64,000 nucleotides of DNA from JABJOR01 sp965603075 (lineage in GTDB: Bacteria; Pseudomonadota; Alphaproteobacteria; Rhodospirillales; Casp-alpha2), in contig CBFDBO010000004.1 of assembly GCA_965603075.1 (NCBI GenBank), positions 1 through 64,000 on the forward strand, written 5' to 3'. The position numbers were made by a program, and so were the translations under genes. Below, one piece after another: positions 8,800 through 17,709 of the stretch; the stretch's first letter is position 1; each line of letters begins with the position of its first letter. The notes beneath the pieces were generated by a model. That model did not search any database. It was not told the DNA's origin and was given only the letters and a program-made list of their open reading frames with translations.

Positions 8800-9495
8800 A
8801 TGAATAAATCAATTTTTACAAATTTAATTGCCTTGCTCATTACCGTGGTCGGGTATGTTTATCCTCAGAATGGTGATTTTATTTTTATGGTGGGTGTGTT
8901 TGCTTTATCCGGTGGGATAACAAACTGGCTGGCTATCCATATGTTATTTGAAAAAATTCCTTTCCTGTATGGCTCCGGTGTCATTCCCAATCGATTTGAA
9001 GACTTTAAAGCCGGTATCAAAAATTTGATCGTGCAAGAATTTTTCACCCGCGAGCATATTGAACGTTTCTTTTCATCGAACGGCGATGCAGCGGCCACGG
9101 GTATTATCGATAAAATTAATTTTGACCGGGTGTTTGCCGGACTTGCCGATGCCATCGAACAATCATCTATGGGGAGTATGTTATCCATGGTCGGTGGGCG
9201 CGCAGCTTTGGAACCCTTGCGCGAACCAGTGACGCTTAAATTAAAAGATATTATTGCGGAGTTGGCCGAAGAAGGGGCAAGCCCCGGATCAGATGGTGAT
9301 TTCACCAGCGCCCTTTTAGAAAAAGTCGAACATATTATCGATAATCGCCTAGAAGAACTGACCCCGGAAAATGTGAAGCACATCGTCCAAGACATGATCC
9401 GCCAACATCTGGGATGGTTGGTCGTATGGGGCGGGGTGTTCGGCGGTTTAATCGGCTTGTTGGTAGGCCTTGGTTCTCTCTACGGTTATTGGTAG
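8800..9495 (+). CDS. DUF445 family membrane protein
   Basis: A 231-residue protein of the DUF445 (YheB/YjiN-like) family, function unknown. Hydrophobic segments lie at residues 5-22 and 24-40, and a final glycine-rich helix (WGGVFGGLIGLLVGLGSLYGYW) ends the protein; a charged helical region lies between them. The pattern of glycine and asparagine in SGGITNWLAIHMLFE and the phrase PNRFEDFK near residue 65 are family hallmarks. It follows the RoxA-like gene after 8 bases. Its role cannot be read from the sequence. Confidence 0.75.
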   Translation: MNKSIFTNLIALLITVVGYVYPQNGDFIFMVGVFALSGGITNWLAIHMLFEKIPFLYGSGVIPNRFEDFKAGIKNLIVQEFFTREHIERFFSSNGDAAATGIIDKINFDRVFAGLADAIEQSSMGSMLSMVGGRAALEPLREPVTLKLKDIIAELAEEGASPGSDGDFTSALLEKVEHIIDNRLEELTPENVKHIVQDMIRQHLGWLVVWGGVFGGLIGLLVGLGSLYGYW

Positions 9496-9612
9496 TACCT
9501 TCGATCACAATATAGTGTAGGGGGTTGTGTTTGATATAAATAGATACCAGTTTCGTTTGGTAAGAGAATGCGTTATCTTACTTTATTATTTTAATTAATT
9601 TCACGAGGTATC

Positions 9613-10395
9613 ATGAGCAACAATCAATCTACCCTTGAGGACGCCATTAAGCTGGCCTCAAATGCAGCAGGAGATATTACAGAAATTCGTGATGCCGCAG
9701 GGCGGGTCGCCGACCATCAGCAAAATTCCCTCGATAATGCAAAAGCAACGTGTGATGCAATTTCGTTGGTTTCTGGTAATGTCAATGAGATGCTTCAATC
9801 CATTCAAGACATTGAACAGAATGTTGTTACCGCGGTGGGTTTAAGCGAGACAGGATCGCAAAAAGCACAAGAAACGATGATCCTCATTGAAGGTTTATCC
9901 AAATCCTCTGAACAAATCGGCAGCGTTGTTGATTTAATCAAAAAAATTGCCAGCCAAACCAACTTGCTTGCCCTTAATGCAACCATCGAAGCGGCGCGTG
10001 CGGGGGAAGCGGGTAAGGGGTTTGCTGTGGTTGCAAGTGAAGTGAAGAACTTAGCCAATCAAACGGCTTCGGCTACCGAAGATATCATTGCGCAAGTTTC
10101 TGAAATACAAGAACGCACACAAAAAGCATTAGAGGGTATTGGTGGGGTTGCAAGCTCGACCGATAGTATCATCGAAAACGCATTGTCCATTAAAGAAGCT
10201 GTCGTACGGCAAAATATTTCCACCCAAGAAATCAATATTCAGACCGCCGATATCTCTCGGATGTCCGATATCACGGGGGATAACATCCGCCAAAGTTTAG
10301 AGAACGCCGGTGGTAATCGGGATCGGGCCGGCAGAATGTTGGAAAACAGCCAGGAGTTACTTACAAAACTTCAAAGCGTTACAGCAGAAGATTAG
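9613..10395 (+). CDS. Soluble methyl-accepting chemotaxis-type signalling protein
   Basis: A 260-residue protein consisting almost only of the methyl-accepting signalling domain, a long antiparallel coiled coil that binds CheW and CheA. The conserved hairpin tip is present (IASQTNLLALNATIEAARAGEAGKGFAVVA, about residues 117-146). There is no transmembrane segment or recognisable ligand domain, so it is cytoplasmic and probably takes its input from a partner. The ATG at 9613 follows CACGAGGT about six bases upstream. Five bases separate it from the HD-GYP gene, which suggests the two work together. Confidence 0.85.
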   Translation: MSNNQSTLEDAIKLASNAAGDITEIRDAAGRVADHQQNSLDNAKATCDAISLVSGNVNEMLQSIQDIEQNVVTAVGLSETGSQKAQETMILIEGLSKSSEQIGSVVDLIKKIASQTNLLALNATIEAARAGEAGKGFAVVASEVKNLANQTASATEDIIAQVSEIQERTQKALEGIGGVASSTDSIIENALSIKEAVVRQNISTQEINIQTADISRMSDITGDNIRQSLENAGGNRDRAGRMLENSQELLTKLQSVTAED

Positions 10396-10400
10396 TTTAA

Positions 10401-12128
10401 GTGGATAGCAAGAAACCAAGTCGGTTATTAGTCATTACAGCGGCTGTCTTCTCGCGCCCTCCACTGGCTGCCTTTATCGTTGGGTCATCAATCCATCTTT
10501 TTAGTATGCTCAATGCATCTTTAGTCGGGACGGATTATATTGCTGGATTAATGACCTCAATCGAGCAAGCCCCATTTTATGGTATGGGTAAGTTTTTAAT
10601 TCCCTTCATTGTGCCGGGAATTGTAACCTTGATCGGTAAACATTTGTCACGCCACCGACAACAAGAACTGATCGGTCTTTTCCCTGAAATGAACCCCGAT
10701 ATTGTTCTTAAGGTGAATGAACAAGGCGATATCAACTATGCAAACCCCAGCGCATCGGCAATGTTGCAGAAATTGAATTTTGAAGGCCGTGATCTGGATG
10801 TGTTATTGCCGCCTGAATATAAGGATCATGTGGGCAATGTGCGGGGAATTGATACGAAAATTCATACCACTCATTCGGTGGGTGGTGTCGATATTGAATA
10901 TACGATCCGGGGAAAAGAAGGGAACCCTTCGGTGTTTATATCGGGCCATGATGCGACACATTTGCATGATTTACAACGCCACTTAAACGAGACCCAATCT
11001 CGGTCCGAGCAGTTAACCGACTTTTTTGGTGCCACACTTGCGGAATGCGCTGAGCAGGAATCTATCTTCAAAAATGCTCAAGAAGGTATCATTAAAACGC
11101 TGATGTCTTCTGAAAATATCAATTCGGAATTATGGCCAACTCATGTTTTCTTGGCGGAGTTTAAAGATGGACTGCTTCGGGGGCATGTTTATCGCGGTAG
11201 CAAAGATGACCTGATTAAAATGCCGGAAGAGGTTATCATTGACCCATCGAAAGATCATTATGTTGTCTTACAGAATATAGGCCATCTGTATTGGTCAAAT
11301 TGGGAAGATGAAGGCGGTAGTATAGAACCGTTTCAGGAACGCTTTCACCCAACTGTTCGAAAACACATTGGCACCATTGCGCGTTTCGCTACCTATAACA
11401 CCGGGCGGGTTGCGTTGGTGGCTTATTATCAAGGTCGCAAAATAACGGAATTGGACGCAAAAGTCCTTAAAGGACTTGCCGTGTATGCCAGTGGTTTGCA
11501 CCGCATATCACAGGAACAAGCCAGCACCGAGGAAGCTTTTATCTATACCGTTAATTCATTGGCGAGGGCCTCAGAAGCAAATGATGAAGATACCGGTGAT
11601 CATATTGTTCGAATTAATGAGTATTCTCGCGCCATTGCCGAAGCCATGGACTTGCCCGATGAATTTGTCCGGACAATTCATTATTCGGCGCAAATGCATG
11701 ACGTGGGAAAAATTCACGTCAATCCAGCCATTCTCAAAAAACCGGGTAAGCTGACAGATGAAGAATTTGCAGAGATGAAATCTCATCCGGTATATGGCGC
11801 CAAAATTTTGGGCGATTCAAAACGTTTGTCTATGGCGGCAGAAATAGCCCTCGGGCATCACGAGAAATATAATGGACGTGGATACCCTAATGGTTTGTCG
11901 GGTGAGGATATTCCACTGTCTGCGCGCATTGTTTCCATTACGGATGTCTATGACGCTCTACGCCAAGCCCGGGTCTACAAACCAGCATTTAGCCATGAAA
12001 AGGCTATGGAGATTATTACCAAAGGTGATGGTCGAACCGACCCTGCGGAATTCGATCCCAAAGTGCTGGCGGCTTTTGTTTCAATTAATGCTGAGATGGC
12101 TCGAATATTTGATCAATCCGAAATTTGA
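10401..12128 (+). CDS. HD-GYP domain protein, probable cyclic-di-GMP phosphodiesterase
   Basis: A 575-residue signalling protein. Two membrane segments lie near residues 8-40 and 60-80, followed by a PAS-like region (about 95-180, MNPDIVLKVNEQGDINYANPSA), a linker with a GAF-like stretch, and an HD-GYP domain from about 380. The metal site reads MHDVGKIHVN and the GYP motif HHEKYNGRGYPNGL is intact, so it should hydrolyse c-di-GMP. The start is GTG at 10401, five bases after the methyl-accepting protein's stop; the Shine-Dalgarno signal is weak. Its stop and the stop of the convergent cyclase gene are 1 base apart. Confidence 0.85.
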   Translation: MDSKKPSRLLVITAAVFSRPPLAAFIVGSSIHLFSMLNASLVGTDYIAGLMTSIEQAPFYGMGKFLIPFIVPGIVTLIGKHLSRHRQQELIGLFPEMNPDIVLKVNEQGDINYANPSASAMLQKLNFEGRDLDVLLPPEYKDHVGNVRGIDTKIHTTHSVGGVDIEYTIRGKEGNPSVFISGHDATHLHDLQRHLNETQSRSEQLTDFFGATLAECAEQESIFKNAQEGIIKTLMSSENINSELWPTHVFLAEFKDGLLRGHVYRGSKDDLIKMPEEVIIDPSKDHYVVLQNIGHLYWSNWEDEGGSIEPFQERFHPTVRKHIGTIARFATYNTGRVALVAYYQGRKITELDAKVLKGLAVYASGLHRISQEQASTEEAFIYTVNSLARASEANDEDTGDHIVRINEYSRAIAEAMDLPDEFVRTIHYSAQMHDVGKIHVNPAILKKPGKLTDEEFAEMKSHPVYGAKILGDSKRLSMAAEIALGHHEKYNGRGYPNGLSGEDIPLSARIVSITDVYDALRQARVYKPAFSHEKAMEIITKGDGRTDPAEFDPKVLAAFVSINAEMARIFDQSEI

Positions 12129-12129
12129 T

Positions 12130-15100
12130 TCAAAAACCCTCTAAAGCGTTTTTTAAAGCTGGTATGGCAAGCATAATACTTGCGCCCTCTGCCTCGTCTA
12201 TCAAAGTTTGTAACGAAGTGGCTAAGGGCTCGCTACGACCGCCTTGTCCATTTCGACCAAAGGATGCCAGCGCTCGTCCTCGGGCAGTGTAGAATGTGCT
12301 CCACTTTAGGGGTTCTGGTGTTGTGAAATCTTCCAAGGCGCTAGCATATCGATCAGCTTCGTCCCAATTTCCAAGCTGCAATGAAACATCAATGGCATCA
12401 GGGTAAAACCAAAAATGGTTATGGCTGACGGCCCCTTCTTTAAGGAGTTCTTCTCCTCGACTTAGTGCATCCAGTTTCGCGGACTCATCACCCCGAAATC
12501 GAGCGAACGACCCCATGACTCGTGGACCGCAAAAACCAAAACCAACATTTTCACAAATTTCATAGGCTTTCTCTAGTCTTGAAATGATTTGCGCAGGTTT
12601 ATCCCGTTCATAATCATTTCTGACTTGTAGGATTAAGCCGAGCGCCTCAAAGCGCGGCGCCCCCAATAATTTGGTTAGTTCCAGTAAGTTTTCGCAGTGA
12701 TCATTCGCTTTCGAAAAATTCAGGCTTTCGAATTCTAAGGTCGTGTAAAGAAGCTCCCCTAACATTTTCCCCCTTTGGAAACCGGTCTTTTCTGCTTTGC
12801 TCACGCAATAAGAGGCATCTTCAAATGCTTCCATTATTTGATGGTTGAAAAACCGACTAAACCCTTTCATGGTTAAATTGGCGATTTCGATATTCCCAAA
12901 GCCGTTTTCCGCCGCCGCCTCCGCGCAGCGTTTGAAATACTCATAGGCTGTATTCATTCGACCCGATACATAATTAGCGTCCGCTACACCGCTGAGCGCA
13001 TTCGTTTCGGCTTCGGGCGAATTTCCCTGCCTTGCAAAATCCAATGATTTCTTATGCTCTGTCGTGCATTCTTCAATCCGCCCCATGGGGAAATATATAT
13101 TGCCACGAAGGTGATGGATTCTTGCGCGTTCATTTATAAGGTTATGCTCGACTGCGGCCCCTTCGGCTTTGCTTAAAATTTCCAGCGCTTCTGCATAACG
13201 ATCCGATATACGCAATCCGGCAGATAAACCCAGCCAAGCACGGCACCGCTCAATATCATCGGCGGCCATTTCAAGGGCTGTATTATACGCGTCGATGGAT
13301 TGATCAATGCGTGATAGATCGTTAAGCACGCTTCCTTTTGTGCAAGTCAGGTTGAAAATATCGTTTTGCTGGGTCGCAAGTTCCAACCCCCGGTCCAACA
13401 ATCGTAAAGCTCTATCGAAGTGGAACGTGCCGATTTGAATAATCGCCGCATCCAGAAAGGCACGGGGGGCGGTTGGGTCATCGGCGCGGCCTAAATGCTC
13501 GGCTTTCAAAATAGGGTCTGTTCCCGCGAAGATTTCGGCTGTTTTAAGGTGGAGTGCCTGGCGGCGTTTCTTTAACAGTGATGTATAAACACCTTCTTGA
13601 ATCATCGCATGAGAAAACAAAAGCATCGTCGCTTCGGGGCGTATAAGTTGATGATCAATTAAAGTTGAGCAATCATAATTCTCGTTGTTGATTAAGTGGC
13701 GGAGTGTGGTGATATCAAAGCGTTGACCAATGATGGCGGCGGCTTGAAGGGCTTCTTTGTCAATGGCTTGCAAGCGATCCACCCGAGCCAGAACAAGGCT
13801 TTGAATAGAGGGCGGTACGCTCTCGTTCACCGTTTCTTCTTTGGCATTTCGTAATAATTGTTCCAGAAATAATGGGTTGCCATCGGCACGTTCGATACAT
13901 CGCTGTAAGTATTGTGGATCATTACCCATAAACTCATCCGCCAATTCCAAGGATTCACTTTCTTTCAGGGGGCTTAAATCGATGGTCATTAAGGGGCTGT
14001 TGCGAGTCGTCGTGCGCCATGCTTTGTCGATGGGGTCCCCTTCAATGCGGGATGTCATAATCATTATGGCGGGCACATGACAAACGGTTTGAGTGATCAT
14101 GGCGACCTGATCAAGAATGAGCGTATCTGCTGAATGGATATCCTCAATAATTAATAATATAGGCTGATGATTGGCTCTTGCTTTAATCAAGTCAGCCACA
14201 ACATGTAACCTTCCTTGATGACGTGTGGTGTTATCCATAGCTTCATACAGGCTGTTCAGGTTGCCCGGTTGAGGTAGATCAAGGATATCGTTTAAGAATA
14301 CCTGCTGGCTGGAATCAATGCAGCCTTCCATGATGGCGGTATCAATTGCTGCGGCGCGTTCAGGATCATCCCCCCCCATAACACTCATCAAACTTGCCAT
14401 CAGCATTCCGATGGCATCCTGACCTTTGCCAACGCCGAATTCGAGTATAAGCCCTTTGTGTGCCGTAAAGCCTTTGTCGATACTGGCCTTAATAAATTCT
14501 TCAACCAAGCGGGTTTTACCAATACCGGCTTCTCCGCGCAGGAGAACGCTTTGCCCGGCTTGATCTTCCACACAAGATTGTAAGACGCTTTCAAATTGGC
14601 GAAATTCTCCTCGACGGCCCACAAACATACCACGGCCTTGATCGATTTTCTGATCCTGTAAGGCTTTGGCGCGCCAGACTTGTACGGGTTTATCAATACC
14701 TTTAATGGGGATGTCGCCCATGAGATCACAGGCAACTTGGGTTGATACCGCCCGGTGGACCATAGCATCAATCATGGTCTCGCCCACCTCAGCAAGGCTA
14801 TCAAGCCGGGATGCTAAATTAACGCTGTCCCCCAAAACGGTGTATTCTTTATTACCATCCCCGCCAAGCGCCCCCGCGATAACTTCACCACAAGCAATAC
14901 CCACATGAACGTTTAAGGGGCGATTAAATTCAGCGCTCAATCCAGCCATGGCTGCATGGATATCAAACGCGGTTCGTACGGCCCGTAAAGGGTCATCATC
15001 ATGGGCGCGGGGTGCACCAAACAATCCCATAACGCCATCCCCTAAATGTTTGTCCACGGTGCCATCATAACGCTCGATTGCACCATCGGTAATTTCATAG

Positions 15101-15501
15101 AACCGGGTTAACAACGCATGTAAATCCTCTGGGTCTAAACGCGTGGATAATTCGGTAAAGCCCGCCAGGTCGATGAAGATAACGCTGACCTGTCTGCGCT
15201 CGCCTTCACCGTGGGACATATTGGGAGCGCTGGCAATTGAGGGCGCTGGTTTAGTAGGGAAAGTAGGGGAGGCAGGCACAGTTCCTGTGTTAGTGTTGGT
15301 GTCAGTGAGGGGTTGGGTGCCGAGCGATAATTGTTCGATGGCTTTTAGCAATCGCTTGCGGTCCGCAAGCCGGGCCAGTCCTAGATCTTTAAGATCTTCA
15401 TTCGTTAGGTCAGGTAGTAACGCAGCATCAACACCATTCTCATGGAAAGTAGCAGCGTATTCTTCTAAGCCAAGGTCTTGCAACCATAAGCGAATGTCCA
15501 T
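12130..15501 (-). CDS. SAM domain - class III adenylate/guanylate cyclase - AAA ATPase - TPR protein
   Basis: A 1123-residue cytoplasmic regulator. A SAM domain occupies residues 1-58 (LGLEEYAATFHENGVDAALLP). A class III nucleotide cyclase domain follows at about 100-270 with metal aspartates Asp111 (FIDLAGFTEL) and Asp155 (KHLGDGVMGLFG). An ATPase domain starts with Walker A GEAGIGKT at 323-330, and the last ~450 residues are helical TPR-like repeats. This is the known SAM-cyclase-predicted-ATPase architecture, whose inputs and outputs are mostly uncharacterised. Whether it makes cAMP or cGMP cannot be decided by eye. It converges on the HD-GYP gene. Confidence 0.88.
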   Translation of the reverse strand: MDIRLWLQDLGLEEYAATFHENGVDAALLPDLTNEDLKDLGLARLADRKRLLKAIEQLSLGTQPLTDTNTNTGTVPASPTFPTKPAPSIASAPNMSHGEGERRQVSVIFIDLAGFTELSTRLDPEDLHALLTRFYEITDGAIERYDGTVDKHLGDGVMGLFGAPRAHDDDPLRAVRTAFDIHAAMAGLSAEFNRPLNVHVGIACGEVIAGALGGDGNKEYTVLGDSVNLASRLDSLAEVGETMIDAMVHRAVSTQVACDLMGDIPIKGIDKPVQVWRAKALQDQKIDQGRGMFVGRRGEFRQFESVLQSCVEDQAGQSVLLRGEAGIGKTRLVEEFIKASIDKGFTAHKGLILEFGVGKGQDAIGMLMASLMSVMGGDDPERAAAIDTAIMEGCIDSSQQVFLNDILDLPQPGNLNSLYEAMDNTTRHQGRLHVVADLIKARANHQPILLIIEDIHSADTLILDQVAMITQTVCHVPAIMIMTSRIEGDPIDKAWRTTTRNSPLMTIDLSPLKESESLELADEFMGNDPQYLQRCIERADGNPLFLEQLLRNAKEETVNESVPPSIQSLVLARVDRLQAIDKEALQAAAIIGQRFDITTLRHLINNENYDCSTLIDHQLIRPEATMLLFSHAMIQEGVYTSLLKKRRQALHLKTAEIFAGTDPILKAEHLGRADDPTAPRAFLDAAIIQIGTFHFDRALRLLDRGLELATQQNDIFNLTCTKGSVLNDLSRIDQSIDAYNTALEMAADDIERCRAWLGLSAGLRISDRYAEALEILSKAEGAAVEHNLINERARIHHLRGNIYFPMGRIEECTTEHKKSLDFARQGNSPEAETNALSGVADANYVSGRMNTAYEYFKRCAEAAAENGFGNIEIANLTMKGFSRFFNHQIMEAFEDASYCVSKAEKTGFQRGKMLGELLYTTLEFESLNFSKANDHCENLLELTKLLGAPRFEALGLILQVRNDYERDKPAQIISRLEKAYEICENVGFGFCGPRVMGSFARFRGDESAKLDALSRGEELLKEGAVSHNHFWFYPDAIDVSLQLGNWDEADRYASALEDFTTPEPLKWSTFYTARGRALASFGRNGQGGRSEPLATSLQTLIDEAEGASIMLAIPALKNALEGF

Positions 15502-15579
15502 TATTAAGCTTCCCGATCGACATAGTTTTTAGGACAGTATCACAAACTTAATAGTTATAGTAAGAGTAATTAATTTATC

Positions 15580-16182
15580 TCATATTTTTTGAGCAAGAAG
15601 GGCAAGGGAATCGCCTTCTTCAAATTCAGCAAACTCCTGTACTGAATTTAATTTAAACTCACTTCCCATGATTTTGGTCATTGTGGCTATATCTCTGGCC
15701 TCAAAAACCATATCCTGCACGCCCTCAGGTTGATCTAACCGAGCCCAAATAAGGTGAAAGAGCATGCCGCCCTTTGTGAGTATTTTGGCCTGTTGAGCGA
15801 ATGATTGGATAAGCTCTTCATCGCTCAGATGATGCAATACTTTGTTTGAATAGATGGCGTTATAGGTTTCATTAATTTCAAGGTTTGCCGCATCGAGCCT
15901 TACAATCGGAAGGTGGGGGAAACGACTGTGTAACATATGGATAAAGGCGGGAGAACTATCTGAACCTGTCACCTCATAATGAGTTGATAGAAGTTCTAGA
16001 TCATTCCCCGGACCGGAGCCCAGTTCGAGCACCGTTGCACCATCCGGTAACGCCTTATAGAATATCCCCAATTGTTCAGAAGCATCATAACCTTCGCACA
16101 TAGCAGCGTAGGATTTTGCGTTTTTAGGATCGTGGTAGTATTCCATTGTTACCTCCCGCGTTCTTGGCTTCACTATAGACAA
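15580..16182 (-). CDS. Class I SAM-dependent methyltransferase
   Basis: A 200-residue Rossmann-fold methyltransferase. The SAM-binding motif is VLELGSGPGND near residue 55, the acidic loop VTGSDSS follows, and NAIYSNKVLHHLSDEEL is the post-I region seen in many small-molecule methyltransferases. The ATG codon used gives MSIVKPRTREVTMEYYHD; an internal Met at residue 13 (start 16146) has GGAGGTAA about six bases upstream and is probably the real start. The substrate is not recognisable. It lies 19 bases downstream of the SRPBCC gene on the same strand. Confidence 0.8.
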   Translation of the reverse strand: MSIVKPRTREVTMEYYHDPKNAKSYAAMCEGYDASEQLGIFYKALPDGATVLELGSGPGNDLELLSTHYEVTGSDSSPAFIHMLHSRFPHLPIVRLDAANLEINETYNAIYSNKVLHHLSDEELIQSFAQQAKILTKGGMLFHLIWARLDQPEGVQDMVFEARDIATMTKIMGSEFKLNSVQEFAEFEEGDSLALLAQKI

Positions 16183-16201
16183 CTCAGCACGCTATAATCT
16201 A

Positions 16202-16708
16202 TCAAGGTTTTTCGCTCTCTGCTCGATTTTTTAATGCTTGATTCATAAGATTAAATCCAAATTTTGTATCCTTCGCAATAAACGGCCAAATCAGATGAAC
16301 GAGAGTGCCACCAAAGTTTTCACCTTGTATTAGGCGGCTGCTGCCATCCGGCTTTTCTTCAATGATAAAGTAGTGCTCACCATCAAATATTTTTGGTAAG
16401 AATAATTTCCCCAGCCACCGAAACTCTTTACCCGTATCCACGGTCATTATTGTGGGTGTAAAATTCATTGGTTTTCCACCCGGGGCCTGAAGGGTGGCGC
16501 TGAGTTCTGCTCCAACTATAAGTTCGCCGGATAGATGTTTTATAAAGGGGTTCCAATTGGGGTATTCTTTGAAATTGGTAAGCGTCGCCCAAACGGTATC
16601 AGGGGAAGCCTGAATATCAATTTCGGTTTGTAAGCTTTGAGTAGAATACGTTCCGGCAATTAAAACCGCGCTAAAGATTCCAGATATACTGAACAGTAAA
16701 TTTTTCAT
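16202..16708 (-). CDS. SRPBCC/polyketide-cyclase family protein with N-terminal membrane segment
   Basis: A 168-residue START-like SRPBCC domain protein. Such proteins hold small hydrophobic ligands; the specific role here is unknown. The N-terminus MKNLLFSISGIFSAVLIAG is a signal or anchor segment, and the domain begins near TEIDIQASPDTVWATLTNF with the typical YPNWNPF motif. The frame remains open upstream to 16768, but the ATG at 16708 has AAGGA seven bases before it and starts a sensible leader, so it is preferred. It is divergent from the LysR gene at 16801, which may regulate it. Confidence 0.75.
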   Translation of the reverse strand: MKNLLFSISGIFSAVLIAGTYSTQSLQTEIDIQASPDTVWATLTNFKEYPNWNPFIKHLSGELIVGAELSATLQAPGGKPMNFTPTIMTVDTGKEFRWLGKLFLPKIFDGEHYFIIEEKPDGSSRLIQGENFGGTLVHLIWPFIAKDTKFGFNLMNQALKNRAESEKP

Positions 16709-16800
16709 GTTAAAGTCCTTATGTTGGTTGTGATAAGGACACTCTATTATATTTGATTTTTTATGCATATTGCGGTAATTATAATATTAAGTATACATAA

Positions 16801-17709
16801 ATGAATAGTGATAATATGAACTTACCTTGGGACTTAGTCCAATCGTTTAAAGCCGTCGCCGAGCAGGGTAGTTTGTCTGGCGCGGCCCGAGCCCTTGGTA
16901 TGACCCAACCGACCGTTGGTCGCCACATTGATACGTTGGAAGATAAGTTAAAGGTCTCGCTTTTTGTGCGGAGGCGCGAGGGTATGAAATTGACCGAACG
17001 TGGGCAGGATTTAGTGTCCTCTGCGGCTGAGATGGATGCGTCCGCCCAGGCCTTTTCTCGCAAAGCGGCTGGGTATGACGAAGAAATATCCGGTACAGTG
17101 CGTCTTACCGCCAATGATGTTTTCGGGGTCATGATTATGCCGTACTTGATTAGCGCTTTCAGGGCTGTAAACAATGATATTGAGGTCGAACTGGTCGTCA
17201 CTAATCAATTAACCAATCTGTTACGCCGAGACGCCGATGTGGCCATCCGTTTTACACGTCCCACCCAAAACGATCTGATTGCCCGAAAAATAACCGAACT
17301 GCCTATGGGGCTTTTTGCCCATGCTGATTATATAAAACAACATGGCTCTCCGTCGCATTTCAGCGCGTTAGTAGATCACCAATTTATTGGTTTTGACCGA
17401 GATCCCATTTTAATCGACGCGGCAAAAAATTTAGGTGTGGATTTAAGCGTTCATGATTTTTGCTTTAGATCGGATTCAATACTGGCCCAAATCGAGGCTC
17501 TGCGGGCTGGGGTTGGTATAGCGGTAACCCATGTGGGAATCGCGGATAAATCTAAGGACCTCGTACGGGTTCTACCCGATCTTGTCTTGCCCAGTATAGA
17601 ATTATGGGTGACCTGCCATTCGGATGTCCGGTATAATAAACGCATCCGATTGATTATGGATTTCTTGGCAGAAAATCTGATATCGCCGTATGAATGGTGC
17701 CAGATTTAG
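16801..17709 (+). CDS. LysR-family transcriptional regulator
   Basis: A 302-residue LysR-type DNA-binding regulator. The winged helix-turn-helix covers residues 5-65 (SFKAVAEQGSLSGAARALGMTQPTVGRHIDTLE), followed by the periplasmic-binding-protein-like effector domain. A second ATG at 16816 (MNLPWDLV) could be the true start. LysR proteins often control a divergently transcribed neighbour, so the SRPBCC-methyltransferase pair on the opposite strand is the natural target. The shared intergenic region, 16709-16800, is AT-rich. The effector is unknown. Confidence 0.88.
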   Translation: MNSDNMNLPWDLVQSFKAVAEQGSLSGAARALGMTQPTVGRHIDTLEDKLKVSLFVRRREGMKLTERGQDLVSSAAEMDASAQAFSRKAAGYDEEISGTVRLTANDVFGVMIMPYLISAFRAVNNDIEVELVVTNQLTNLLRRDADVAIRFTRPTQNDLIARKITELPMGLFAHADYIKQHGSPSHFSALVDHQFIGFDRDPILIDAAKNLGVDLSVHDFCFRSDSILAQIEALRAGVGIAVTHVGIADKSKDLVRVLPDLVLPSIELWVTCHSDVRYNKRIRLIMDFLAENLISPYEWCQI

